Assembly (NCBI RefSeq): GCF_001465345.1 | Contig: NZ_CP013655.1 | Coordinates: forward strand, 2,218,102-2,282,101 | Reading direction: 5' to 3' | Length of the DNA stretch: 64,000 bases | Source: Enterococcus rotai | GTDB lineage: Bacteria; Bacillota; Bacilli; Lactobacillales; Enterococcaceae | Part shown: positions 18,292 through 27,064 of the stretch, in pieces | How positions within the stretch are numbered: position 1 is the stretch's first letter | Layout: each line of letters begins with the position of its first letter | Position numbers and translations under genes: made by a program | The notes under the pieces: generated by a model | What the model was told of the DNA's origin: nothing | The model's input: the letters and a program-made list of their open reading frames with translations, nothing else | Databases searched by the model: none

Positions 18292-19137
18292 ATGAAGAAA
18301 GTATTTGTTAGTTTTAGTATTGTTGCATTGAGTTTATTGATCGTTGCGTGTGGTGGCACAAAAGAACAGACTGCTGGAAAAGATAATAGCTGGCAAAAAG
18401 TTGAGGATGCAAAGAAGTTAACAGTTGCAACCTCAGGAACCTTATTCCCATCTTCTTATTATAATGATGAAAACAAATTGACAGGCTATGATGTAGATGT
18501 CATTACAGAAGTTGCTAAGCGTTTAGATGTTGATGTTGAATTTAAAGAATACAATGTAGATGGCCAAATCACGTCAGTGGATAAAGGTGAATCTGATTTA
18601 GCGGCGAACGATTTTGGTTTATCAGGGGATAGAGGGAAAAAATTCATTTTGTCTTCGCCGATCAAGTATTCATTTGACAGCATGATCGTTCGAAAAAGTG
18701 ATGATTCTGGGATTGCGTCTCTTGAGGATTTAAAAGGCAAAAAAGCAGCTGGCGAGCCAAATACCAACTATATGAAAATCGCAGAAAAATACGGAGCAAA
18801 ATTAGTGACCTACGATAATGCGACAAATGATCAATACCTGACAGATGTAGCGAATGGTCGGACCGATGTTATTTTGAACGATTATTATTTACAAAAAATG
18901 TCTGTGGGTGCGTTGCCTGATATTCCAGTGAAAATCTTAGAAGATGTGTATTTCAATGCGAACTTTACTGGTTTTTTAATGAAAAAAGACAGTGTTGCAT
19001 TAAGTAAAAAAATTGATGGCGCATTAAAAGAGATGCAAGAGGACGGAACCATGAAGAAAATTTCTGAGACGTATTTCCAAACAGATGTTTCAGTGGAGCC
19101 GAAAGAAAAAGTGACAGAAAGTGTTTCAGCTGAATAG
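18292..19137 (+). CDS. Amino-acid ABC transporter substrate-binding lipoprotein
   Basis: 281 residues. The lipobox LIVAC gives lipidation at Cys20. The family 3 solute-binding fold is clear: KKLTVATSGTLFPSSYYND, TGYDVDVITEVAKRLDVDVEF, then DLAANDFGLSGDRGKKFILS and LEDLKGKKAAGEPNTNYMK. This family carries polar amino acids or cystine to a membrane permease. AGGAGG lies 6 bases upstream of the ATG, and its TAG stop touches the ATG of the permease. Confidence 0.9.
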   Translation: MKKVFVSFSIVALSLLIVACGGTKEQTAGKDNSWQKVEDAKKLTVATSGTLFPSSYYNDENKLTGYDVDVITEVAKRLDVDVEFKEYNVDGQITSVDKGESDLAANDFGLSGDRGKKFILSSPIKYSFDSMIVRKSDDSGIASLEDLKGKKAAGEPNTNYMKIAEKYGAKLVTYDNATNDQYLTDVANGRTDVILNDYYLQKMSVGALPDIPVKILEDVYFNANFTGFLMKKDSVALSKKIDGALKEMQEDGTMKKISETYFQTDVSVEPKEKVTESVSAE

Positions 19138-19818
19138 ATGTATATACCAAAAATCGATTTTCAGTTAATGATCGACTCGATTCCCTTTCTGCTGACTGGT
19201 TTACCTTATACAATTGGGATCAGTGTCGTGACCTTTTTGATGGGGAATGTTCTTGGTATTCTGTTGACGGTTTTAGGAATGTTGCCTTCAAAAGTGATCA
19301 AAGGTTTTGTCCGATTTTATATCTCTTTTTTACGGGGAGTTCCAGGTTTGGTTTTATTATTTCTGCTGTATTTTGGTCTGCCCTATCAATTAAGTGCCTT
19401 AACTGCGGCGTGTATTTGTTTTGGTTTGACAAGCAGTGCGTTTATTGCTGAAATTTATCGTGGCTCGATTGCTGGGGTGGATGCAGGGCAGTGGGATGCG
19501 GCGTATGCATTAGGATTACCGTTTGGAAAAGTGATGCGCAAAATTATCTTACCGCAAGCTTTTCGGATTTCGATTCCAGCTTTAGGGAATGTGGCAATGG
19601 ATTTGTTAAAAGGGACATCATTAGCTGCAATGATCACGATTCCTGATATTTTTCAAAAAGCCAAAATCGTGGGTGGAAGAACCTTTGATTATATGACGAT
19701 GTATATTTTAGTAGCGGTGATGTATTGGCTCTTATGTGTAGCGATTGGTTGGGGGCAAGGTTGGTTAGAAAGACATTATATCAATCGTTATAAAGGAAAA
19801 TCAGAAGTGAGAACGTAA
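19138..19818 (+). CDS. Amino-acid ABC transporter permease
   Basis: 226 residues with about five transmembrane helices and the HisM/GlnP-type EAA loop (DAGQWDAAYALGLPFGKVMR). The ATG begins immediately after the TAG of the binding protein with no ribosome site of its own, so it is translated by coupling. No ATP-binding gene follows; a terminator ends the operon. The ATPase must come from another locus. Confidence 0.9.
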   Translation: MYIPKIDFQLMIDSIPFLLTGLPYTIGISVVTFLMGNVLGILLTVLGMLPSKVIKGFVRFYISFLRGVPGLVLLFLLYFGLPYQLSALTAACICFGLTSSAFIAEIYRGSIAGVDAGQWDAAYALGLPFGKVMRKIILPQAFRISIPALGNVAMDLLKGTSLAAMITIPDIFQKAKIVGGRTFDYMTMYILVAVMYWLLCVAIGWGQGWLERHYINRYKGKSEVRT

Positions 19819-19821
19819 AAT

Positions 19822-19866
19822 AAACTGTGTAAGTAGTTGAGGAGAAGCTACTTGCACAGTTTTATT
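19822..19866 (+). terminator. Intrinsic terminator of the amidase/ABC operon
   Basis: AAACTGTGTAAGTAG pairs with CTACTTGCACAGTTT, with one mismatch, followed by TATTG. It starts 3 bases after the permease stop. Confidence 0.75.
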
Positions 19867-19969
19867 GTTGTTAGGGTGTAAAGACAAATAGGGATTACTA
19901 TTCTTTTATTCTCAAAAACCGAGTATAATTATTATAGCAAATCATTTTAAATAGAAAGTTGGAAAACGA

Positions 19970-20158
19970 ATGAATCAGAAGGAAATAAAAGAGATAAGCC
20001 AATTTTTAGTAACGGAATATAAGGATAGCTTGATCAACGGATTAGTGTAAACACCAAGTCAGTTTATGATGCGCATGAACGTAGAGCCAAAAGTGGAAGC
20101 CTATTTGCGACCGTTATTAAATCAAGTAGAGCAAGAATTTAAAAATAATACTAAATAA
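19970..20158 (+). pseudogene. Small gene interrupted by an in-frame TAA
   Basis: ATG at 19970 reads NQKEIKEISQFLVTEYKD... to a TAA at 20048-20050. The same frame then continues with coding-like sequence (SQFMMRMNVEPKVEAYLRPL) to TAA at 20156-20158. Read through, it would be a 62-residue helical protein. The uninterrupted frame on both sides and coding-like composition suggest a recent nonsense mutation. I do not recognise the family. Confidence 0.55.
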
Positions 20159-20188
20159 TCGAGTAATAATGTTTTAGGAGGAAAGAGG

Positions 20189-20572
20189 ATGCTTGTTTAT
20201 ATTTGCTGTGCAGGTGGGATGACGTCTAGTATGTTTTGCCAAAAGATCGCAAAAGCGGCAAATCCTAATGAGGTTTATTTTGGACAACTTCATGATGTAA
20301 TTGCTAATTTTCAGAATTTATCTAACACCTATTCTACGTTGATTGTATATGGTGGAGAAGGCGAAATTAATAAGTTAAGCTTAGAACCAATCTTTAAACC
20401 ATATGTGGATGGTTTATTTGTTTGTCCTCAAGTTCGTTATAAAACAGCAAGTTTCCGAAAACTCCTTTCACCTTTAGATATTTCTTGCATGGATATCGAT
20501 ATGAAAACTTTTGGGAATATGAATGGAGAAAAAGCGTTAAGAGATATTTTAGATTTTAAGCAAGAAACATAG
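20189..20572 (+). CDS. PTS EIIB-like protein (lactose/cellobiose type)
   Basis: 127 residues. The N-terminus LVYICCAGGMTSSMFCQKIA matches the EIIB lactose/cellobiose phosphocysteine loop (strand, then C-x-x-G-M-[ST]-[ST]). The phosphorylated Cys is probably the second of the CC pair. The C-terminal half is longer than, and unlike, classic EIIB of about 100 residues. There is no matching EIIC or EIIA of this family next to it, so it may be regulatory or serve a permease elsewhere. AGGAGGAAAGAGG precedes the ATG. Confidence 0.65.
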   Translation: MLVYICCAGGMTSSMFCQKIAKAANPNEVYFGQLHDVIANFQNLSNTYSTLIVYGGEGEINKLSLEPIFKPYVDGLFVCPQVRYKTASFRKLLSPLDISCMDIDMKTFGNMNGEKALRDILDFKQET

Positions 20573-20765
20573 TACGCTACTGATAGAAGCAAAGGTGCAA
20601 ATTGATTTAGCTTGCTACAATGCAAGCTTTTTTGCGTGAGTTTGACCTATTTTTAAGAGATAATACGCGAGGAAATCAAAATGACGATTTGCAGAAGGGG
20701 CTATTTGAAAAGGTACAAAAGCAAGAAGCCAATCATACGAAAACTGTAGGTTTTCATTTTTAGCA

Positions 20766-20810
20766 TTGACAAAAATAAAAAGATACTCTATATTTATGGT
20801 ATCGATATCA
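20766..20810 (+). promoter_or_regulatory. Promoter and operator of the LacI-type regulator
   Basis: TTGACA (20766-20771), a 17-base spacer, and TATATT (20789-20794) form a near-consensus promoter. Directly after the -10, TGGTATCGATATCA (20797-20810) is the exact reverse complement of the sequence at 21848-21861. It is a LacI-family operator candidate placed for autoregulation. Confidence 0.8.
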
Positions 20811-20825
20811 CAAAAAGGAGAAAAA

Positions 20826-21824
20826 ATGGCTACGATCAAAGATGTCGCAAAAAAAGCTGGTTTATCTGTTTCAACAGTTTCACGTTTTTTGAATGATCAT
20901 CCGTATATTTCAGATGATAAAAAAGAACGAATACAACAAGCAATGGATGAACTAAACTACGCGCCGAGTGCGATTGCAACACAACTTCGTTCAAAAAAAT
21001 GTACGACAATTGGTGTGTTGATTTCAAGAATCACCAATCCCTTTTTTTCTTATTTAGTGGATGCAATCGAAAAACAAGCAAAAGAACATGGCTATCAGCT
21101 GTTGATCATGCAAACGTATGATGATCCAAAAGCAGAGTTGAAAATGCTGGAGTATTTAAAACAACAAGTGGTTGCAGGTGTTATCATGACTTCTATTGAA
21201 AGCGATTCACAAGTGATTGAAAGGTATTCAACATATGGTCCAATTGTCTTGTGTAATGAAAAATTAGAAGGAACAGGTATTCCAAACATTTCTACTAATC
21301 AAGAAGAAATTAGTTATGAAGCAACCAATTATCTTATTCAAAAAGGATATCGTAAAATCGCTTATTGTACCGGTGGAAATCTCACAATCGGTGGACATGG
21401 TCAGCGTCGGACGAAAGGGTTTGAACGAGCACTGGCTGAACATAATTTACCCATCAAAAACAAATGGATTTTTAAACAAGTCCATAACATGAAAGATGGT
21501 CAAAAAGTAGCAAAAGAACTATTAGCTCTACCTAAAAAGGAGCGACCAGATGCTGTGTTTAGTGGAAGTGATGAGGTTGGGATTGGAATTATCCAAGAAG
21601 TGCTTCAACAAGGATTAAGTGTACCAGAAGATTTGGCAGTATTAGGGTTTGATAATCAGCCAAGCACAAGTATTATTGCCGTCCCGCTAACTACCATTAA
21701 TCAGCCAACAACAGCATTAGGAATGGAAGCTACGAAATTAATGGTTGCGTTGATTGAAGGAACAACCTACAAAGTAAATAAACAAGAGCTTATTTTATCG
21801 CTAATTGAGCGTAAATCCACCTAG
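20826..21824 (+). CDS. LacI-family sugar regulator
   Basis: 332 residues from ATG 20826, with AAAAAGGAG upstream; the frame extends upstream only into the promoter. The N-terminal HTH is classic (MATIKDVAKKAGLSVSTVSR, then FLNDHPYISDDKKERIQQAM). The periplasmic-binding-protein-like effector domain follows (TIGVLISRITNPFFSYLVDAI; DAVFSGSDEVGIGIIQEVL; LAVLGFDNQPSTSIIAVPLTTINQP). It faces an alpha-glucosidase, PTS EIIBC and a sucrose-hydrolase relic, so it is probably their repressor. Two identical operator halves flank it. Confidence 0.92.
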   Translation: MATIKDVAKKAGLSVSTVSRFLNDHPYISDDKKERIQQAMDELNYAPSAIATQLRSKKCTTIGVLISRITNPFFSYLVDAIEKQAKEHGYQLLIMQTYDDPKAELKMLEYLKQQVVAGVIMTSIESDSQVIERYSTYGPIVLCNEKLEGTGIPNISTNQEEISYEATNYLIQKGYRKIAYCTGGNLTIGGHGQRRTKGFERALAEHNLPIKNKWIFKQVHNMKDGQKVAKELLALPKKERPDAVFSGSDEVGIGIIQEVLQQGLSVPEDLAVLGFDNQPSTSIIAVPLTTINQPTTALGMEATKLMVALIEGTTYKVNKQELILSLIERKST

Positions 21825-21861
21825 GTGGATTTATTCTTACGAAAATATGATATCGATACCA
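21813..21861 (+). promoter_or_regulatory. 20-bp palindrome and operator before the glucosidase operon
   Basis: AAATCCACCTAGGTGGATTT (21813-21832) is a perfect palindrome that includes the regulator's stop codon and is followed by ATTCTT, so it may be a weak terminator. TGATATCGATACCA (21848-21861) is the second copy of the LacI-type operator in opposite orientation, 26 bases before the glucosidase start. Confidence 0.65.
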
Positions 21862-21886
21862 CATGTGGTGAAAGGATGAATAACGA

Positions 21887-23578
21887 GTGAATATAGACAT
21901 GAAAGACAATAAATGGTGGGAAAAAGAAGTGATTTATCAGATTTATCCTAAAAGCTTTAAGGATTCAAATAATGATGGAATAGGGGATATTCAGGGGATT
22001 CGAGAAAAGTTACCTTACTTGAAAGAACTGGGGATTACCATGATTTGGATTTGTCCGATTTTTGCGTCACCAATGGTGGATAACGGCTATGATATCTCTG
22101 ATTTTGAAGGAATCAATCCTGAATTTGGCACTATGGCTGACTTTGATCAATTGTTAGAAGAGGCGAATGAACTGGGAATCAAAGTGATTTTAGATTTAGT
22201 TATCAATCATACATCAGATGAACATCCGTGGTTCCAAGCGGCATTAAAAGACAAAGAAAGTCCGTATCGAGATTATTACATTTTTAAAGAAGGGAAAACA
22301 GAACCAAATAACTGGCGTTCGATTTTTGGTGGTTCAGTTTGGGAAAAGCTACCAGATGAAGAGGTCTATTATTTCCATGCCTTTGATAAAAAACAGCCCG
22401 ATTTAAATTGGGAAAATCCAGTCTTACGCCAAGAATTATATGGAATGATCAACAGATGGTTAGAAAAAGGAATTGCGGGTTTTCGGATCGATTCGATCAC
22501 ATTTATCAAGAAGGATCAAGATTTTGTCAGTTTACCTGCGGATGGCGTAGATGGTTTGGCTTCTTGTAAAAGTAAAACCCGGAATCGGCCAGGGATTGAA
22601 GTGTTTTTGAATGAACTGAAAAGAGAAACCTTTGAGAAATACAATTGTGTCACAGTTGGGGAAGCGCCAGGTGTTCCTTATGAGGAATATGGGGATTTTA
22701 TTGGAGATGATGGCTACTTTTCGATGATTTTTGATTTTAATTATTCAGATATCGATGTTGAGTCTGGTTCTGATTGGTTTAAACGAACGAATTGGACAAC
22801 GAAGGAATTTAAAGAGAAATTAAAACGATCACAAGAAGTCTTACAAGCCAATGGTTGGGGCGCTAATTTTATTGAAAACCATGATCAGCCACGTGCTGTT
22901 TCTAAATTTATCAAACCTGAGTACCAAACCGATGAAGCTGCCAAAGCGTTAGGCATGCTCTATTTCTTCTTACGAGGAACGCCATTTATTTATCAAGCCC
23001 AAGAGCTTGGAATGCAAAATGCCAAACGTAAAACGATCGATCAATTTAATGATATCTCAAGTATCGATAATTATCATCGTTCAATTCAAGAAGGGTTTAC
23101 ACCAGAAGAAGCGATGAGCTTTGTTAATCATCGAAGTCGAGACAACACACGTACGCCATTTCCTTGGGATGATAGCCAATATGGGGGATTTTCAACGACC
23201 ACACCATGGCTTGCGATGACAGAAGAATATCCAAGTCGAAATGCACAGCAGAACCAAGTATTAGCACATTACAAAAAAATGATCGAACTTAGACAACAAG
23301 GAATAGTAAGTGATGCTTTAACAAAGGGGACAATTATTTTCATAGAGAATGTACCAGATAATGTTGTTGGATATAAACGTGTATTTAAGGAAACTGAGGT
23401 ATATTCATATACTAATTTAAGTGATACGGAGGTACTGATTCCCTTCGAAAAAGGATTGTTTGAATTACTTTTAAATTCTCATGATGATGTAGCAGTTGAG
23501 GTAAACGAATTAAAGCTCCATCCTTATCAAAGTGTTTTATTTAAAAAAATAAATGAGGTGTGTGACAATGGTAATTAA
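21887..23578 (+). CDS. GH13 alpha-glucosidase (oligo-1,6-glucosidase/dextran glucosidase group)
   Basis: 563 residues from GTG 21887, chosen because AAAGGATG lies 10 bases upstream; ATG 21899 is too far. The GH13 conserved regions are all visible: WWEKEVIYQIYPKSFKDSN, DLVINHTSDEHPWF, the nucleophile Asp in GFRIDSITF, the acid/base Glu in VTVGEAP, and the transition-state Asp in ENHDQPR. The QPDLNWENP motif is typical of the subgroup that cleaves alpha-1,6 or phosphorylated disaccharides. It overlaps the PTS EIIBC gene by 11 bases, so it probably hydrolyses the phosphosugar that this PTS brings in. Confidence 0.9.
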   Translation: MNIDMKDNKWWEKEVIYQIYPKSFKDSNNDGIGDIQGIREKLPYLKELGITMIWICPIFASPMVDNGYDISDFEGINPEFGTMADFDQLLEEANELGIKVILDLVINHTSDEHPWFQAALKDKESPYRDYYIFKEGKTEPNNWRSIFGGSVWEKLPDEEVYYFHAFDKKQPDLNWENPVLRQELYGMINRWLEKGIAGFRIDSITFIKKDQDFVSLPADGVDGLASCKSKTRNRPGIEVFLNELKRETFEKYNCVTVGEAPGVPYEEYGDFIGDDGYFSMIFDFNYSDIDVESGSDWFKRTNWTTKEFKEKLKRSQEVLQANGWGANFIENHDQPRAVSKFIKPEYQTDEAAKALGMLYFFLRGTPFIYQAQELGMQNAKRKTIDQFNDISSIDNYHRSIQEGFTPEEAMSFVNHRSRDNTRTPFPWDDSQYGGFSTTTPWLAMTEEYPSRNAQQNQVLAHYKKMIELRQQGIVSDALTKGTIIFIENVPDNVVGYKRVFKETEVYSYTNLSDTEVLIPFEKGLFELLLNSHDDVAVEVNELKLHPYQSVLFKKINEVCDNGN

Positions 23579-25004
23579 CTACAAACAAATTGGAGAAGAG
23601 ATCATCGATGTTGTCGGGGAAGAAAATATTACAGGGATCACCCATTGTGCGACACGTTTGCGTCTGGAAGTAAAAGACCGTGAATTGATTGATGATAAAA
23701 AAATCGAAAAAATCGATCAAGTAAAAGGGGTATTCTTTAATGCTGGACAATATCAAATTATTTTAGGTACTGGCATCGTGAATAAAGTTTATGATTCGCT
23801 GGTTCAAAACAATCATGATTTATTGGAAAAAGAAACCTCTTTAGAAGAAATGAAAAAACCAAGCAATCCAATCAAACACGCGATTCGGACGCTTTCTGAT
23901 ATTTTTGTACCAATTATTCCAGGAATCGTGGCAACTGGGTTATTTTTAGGGTTGAAAGGCGTCTTTTTAAACGAAAGTGTTTTAGCTTTCTTTGGGACAT
24001 CAACTGACAAAATTCCTGAATTTGCTTTAGTTCTGTTAAGCGTGTTAACCGATACTGTTTTTGCTTTTTTACCTGCGTTGATCTGTTGGTCCGCGTTTAA
24101 GAAGTTTGGTGGTACACCGATCATTGGGTTTGTGATTGGGCTGATGTTGGTATCGCCAATGTTGCCGAATGCTTATTCTGTGGCAGACATCAATAGTGGT
24201 GTTGAACCGTTGATCGCATTTGGATTTATTCCGATTGTAGGCTATCAAGGAAGTGTCTTAACCGCTTTAGTCATTGGGTTACTAGGGGCGAAATTGGAAA
24301 AAGTGTTACGTCGAAAAATGCCGAATTCCTTAGACTTGATGTTTACGCCTTTTGTGGTTATTTTGGTAATGTTGCTGACGGGTTTATTGGTTTTAGGGCC
24401 AATTTTACACTTTGTTGAAAATGGTTTGGTTTACCTGATTACAGGTTTGATCAAATTGCCATTTGGGATTGGTGGATTATTGATTGGCTTCTTATATCCT
24501 CTAGCAGTTATGACAGGGATGCATCATCTGTTTATTATGATTGAAACAAGTTTATTAGCAACAACTGGTTTTAATCCACTGATTACACTTTGTGCAATGT
24601 ATGGCTTTGCCAATGCAGCTGTGAGTTTTGCCGTGAGTGTGAAGGCCAAAGATAAGAATGTAAAAGTGATTGGAACGAGTGCAGGTGTGACACAACTTTT
24701 AGGTGTAAGTGAGCCAGCGCTATTCGGGATCACGATTCGTTATGGGATGAAACCACTGGGGATCATGTTAGGTTGTTCTGCATTAGGCGGCGCTGTTTTA
24801 TCGTTGCTAAACGTGCAAGCGAATTCATATGGGTTAGCGGTCATTTTGTCACCATTGATGTATATTTATAGCTCTTATCAATTAGTGACCTATATTGTGG
24901 TTGGCATTTGTATCTTTATCTTGTCGTTTGTGTTGACGTATCTATTTGGTGTGCCAAAAGAAGTGATGATGCCAGATGATGAGTATTTAGGAGCAGAACA
25001 ATGA
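23568..25004 (+). CDS. PTS EIIBC sugar permease, glucose/sucrose superfamily
   Basis: 478 residues from ATG 23568 (the in-frame ATG 23553 has no site; GAGGTG lies between them). The EIIB domain (about 1-90) carries the phosphocysteine in GITHCATRLRL. The EIIC domain follows from PIIPGIVATGLFLGLKG with about ten membrane segments and GMHHLFIMIETSLL. No EIIA domain is fused, so EIIA must be borrowed from another permease. Family and context (a GH32 relic directly downstream with its ATG overlapping the stop) suggest sucrose or a related glucoside. Confidence 0.9.
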   Translation: MVINYKQIGEEIIDVVGEENITGITHCATRLRLEVKDRELIDDKKIEKIDQVKGVFFNAGQYQIILGTGIVNKVYDSLVQNNHDLLEKETSLEEMKKPSNPIKHAIRTLSDIFVPIIPGIVATGLFLGLKGVFLNESVLAFFGTSTDKIPEFALVLLSVLTDTVFAFLPALICWSAFKKFGGTPIIGFVIGLMLVSPMLPNAYSVADINSGVEPLIAFGFIPIVGYQGSVLTALVIGLLGAKLEKVLRRKMPNSLDLMFTPFVVILVMLLTGLLVLGPILHFVENGLVYLITGLIKLPFGIGGLLIGFLYPLAVMTGMHHLFIMIETSLLATTGFNPLITLCAMYGFANAAVSFAVSVKAKDKNVKVIGTSAGVTQLLGVSEPALFGITIRYGMKPLGIMLGCSALGGAVLSLLNVQANSYGLAVILSPLMYIYSSYQLVTYIVVGICIFILSFVLTYLFGVPKEVMMPDDEYLGAEQ

Positions 25005-26140
25005 GTTGGACCAATGAACAACGCTATCGAGCGGTAACGGATGCCAAGTATGGGGAACTGTCAGTATTAGAAGCAAAAGTCGCAAAGAGTATCTGGCGGC
25101 TATAGTATCACATTCAGCCTAATTATGGTTTGTTGAATGAACCAAATGGATTTTGCTATTATAATGGCAAGTATCATCTATTTTATCAATGGTTTCTCTT
25201 TGGAGCTGTACACGGGATGAAGCATTGGTATCATTTAACCAGCGCTGATTTAGTGGATTGGCAAGAGGAAGGTGTGGCCTTAATTCCAGAATTTCCTCAT
25301 GAATCCCATGGGATATTTTCTGGGACGGGTCTCGTGAAAGATAATCAATTGTATTTATTTTACACAGGAAATCATCGAGATGAAAAGTGGCAACGACATT
25401 CTTCTCAATGCTTAGCGATTCTTTCAAGCGATGGCAAAATAGAAAAGTTAGCGGAACCAGTTATCAGTGGACCTCCGCAACACTACACACATAATTTTCG
25501 AGATCCTAAAGTTTTCAAAAAAGGCAATCACTATTACATGCTAGTTGGTGCACAGCGAGAGTCGTTGGAAGGCTGTCTCCTCGTCTATGTGTCAGATGAT
25601 TTGAAGTCGTGGAAATTCAAACAGGAACTAAAAACAAATAGGGAATTATCTATAAAAAATGGCCGAATTCAGCAACAGCCAATTCAGGAATTAAAGCAAA
25701 AACGAGTAAAAACAAATCAGCACCATATAAAAGTAGTGAGTAGTCGTGAACGATTAAAAACAATCTATTCTGAGGTTGGAGAATACAGAATCTCAATCAA
25801 TGTAGGGACGGCAGAACGGGTAGGAATTGCTTTTAGAGTGGGGGATGATGAAGAAACAGTGTGTTTATTAGATCAAGTAGCTAAGTATTTTAGCTTAGAT
25901 CGTACTCGTTCAGGAATCCCTGTGGCCACTGATTTTGGTACAGTGAGAAAAATGACTTACCAGCAATCAGTTATTCAACTAACTGTTTTTCTGGATCAAT
26001 CGTCAATTGAAGTCTTTGTAAACGATGGAGAAGCCGTTTTTTCCAGTTTGATTTTTCCGAAAGAGGACAGTCGTTACCTTGAAGTGTTTGCAGAAAATGG
26101 TACGGCTCAGATAGAGATCACACAATGGTGTTATGCGTAA
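25001..26140 (+). pseudogene. scrB: Decayed sucrose-6-phosphate hydrolase (GH32)
   Basis: The reading frame starts at ATG 25001, overlapping the EIIBC stop (ATGA), and is cut by TAG at 25103-25105 (codon 35), where a His is expected before YHIQPNYGLLN. Beyond it, clear GH32 sequence continues: FSGTGLV, then HNFRDPKVF. The sequence jumps from SWKFKQELKT straight to RELSIKNGR, so about 110 residues including the catalytic acid (ECP motif) are missing. The nucleophile motif, normally N-D-P-N-G, reads NEPNG. Premature stop, internal deletion and lost nucleophile together show a dead gene. Confidence 0.88.
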
Positions 26141-26583
26141 AAAAATTAAGAAAATTGTTAAGCGAACAAAGGAAGTTGGGACAGAAGTGTCTAGTCTCGA
26201 TAAACAAGCCAGCATTCAAAGCTTAGTGCTTTAGCACCTAGAAAACAAAGGGAGCAAGGTGTCTTTCAGACACCTTGTATTGTGTATCATCGAATCCTAT
26301 TGTTCTTTGTGTTTCACAGCAATTTACAAAAATGTGATCGAAGCGTAGCTTAGTGGCTGCTTCTGCTGCTATGGTTCTCGTTTCACTGCGATCCTCGAAG
26401 CATGGAGGTGCGTTTGCTCCCAACGTTTATTCGGGATTAGCGTGTTTAACAAAAAGAAAACCAACTTTTGAACCGACCCCAAAAAGCTAGGCTTATCAAG
26501 AGAGAAAAAATCATATAGGGCTAGTATTTTACCGAGAAATCAGTTACTTTATAATAAATAAGCTATGGAAGGGTGTTTGAATC
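26141..26583. other. 443-bp structured intergenic region with repeat
   Basis: No gene is seen. The region holds an 8-bp hairpin (AAGGTGTC/GACACCTT, about 26255-26275) and one member of the window's dispersed repeat (CCTTGTATTGTGTATCATC at 26272, then TTTGTGTTTCACAGCAA at 26306-26322). Its two ends, AAGTTGGGACAGAAGT near 26174 and ACTTTTGAACCGA near 26470, are imperfect inverted repeats (9 of 13 bases), so it may be a small non-autonomous element. Confidence 0.45.
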
Positions 26584-26979
26584 ATGGAAAAATTCACTAC
26601 TATCAATACTGGTATAAGGGAATTACTCAGCCAAGCTACAGCAAAAAATAAAGTAGACGATGAATTAATAAACTATTTAAACTCTGATGATCGTATTTTA
26701 TATTTACGTTATAATCAAGATATCTTAGTAGGATGCATTGGTATTCAACTAATGGAAAATAATCTAATAGAAATCAAACATTTAGCGACACAAAAAGCCT
26801 ATCGGTACAAACGAATTGGAAGTAATATGATAGCCTACATAGAACAAGCATACGCTCCTTCTAAGCTTTTTGCTGAAACGGATAAAGAGGCGGTTGGATT
26901 TTATAAGAAATCTGGCTTTAACATCAATAGTTTAGGTGAAAAGTATCCTGGAGTGGAACGATTTAATTGTGTGAAGTAA
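26584..26979 (+). CDS. GNAT-family N-acetyltransferase, short form
   Basis: 131 residues. The central motif LIEIKHLATQKAYRYKRIGS followed by NMIAYIEQ is the acetyl-CoA-binding strand and loop with R-x-x-x-I-G-S, and AVGFYKKSGFNINSLG is the typical C-terminal strand/helix. The N-terminal part is short compared with usual 140-170 residue members. Substrate unknown. GGAAGGG lies 10 bases upstream. Confidence 0.75.
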   Translation: MEKFTTINTGIRELLSQATAKNKVDDELINYLNSDDRILYLRYNQDILVGCIGIQLMENNLIEIKHLATQKAYRYKRIGSNMIAYIEQAYAPSKLFAETDKEAVGFYKKSGFNINSLGEKYPGVERFNCVK

Positions 26980-27064
26980 AGAAATGATTATTTTCGCATA
27001 AATTTATTAGTGAAATAGGTTCATTTTTCAATACAACGTACAACGAATTGGGGGAGGGATCGAT

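Noticed and set aside
20620-20763. 47-residue open frame between the EIIB-like gene and the LacI promoter
   Set aside because: No ribosome site, no recognised sequence, and it ends against the -35 element. It could be the end of a decayed gene, but evidence is too thin.
23813-24124. 103-residue minus-strand frame inside the PTS gene
   Set aside because: Antisense shadow of a well-supported EIIBC coding sequence.
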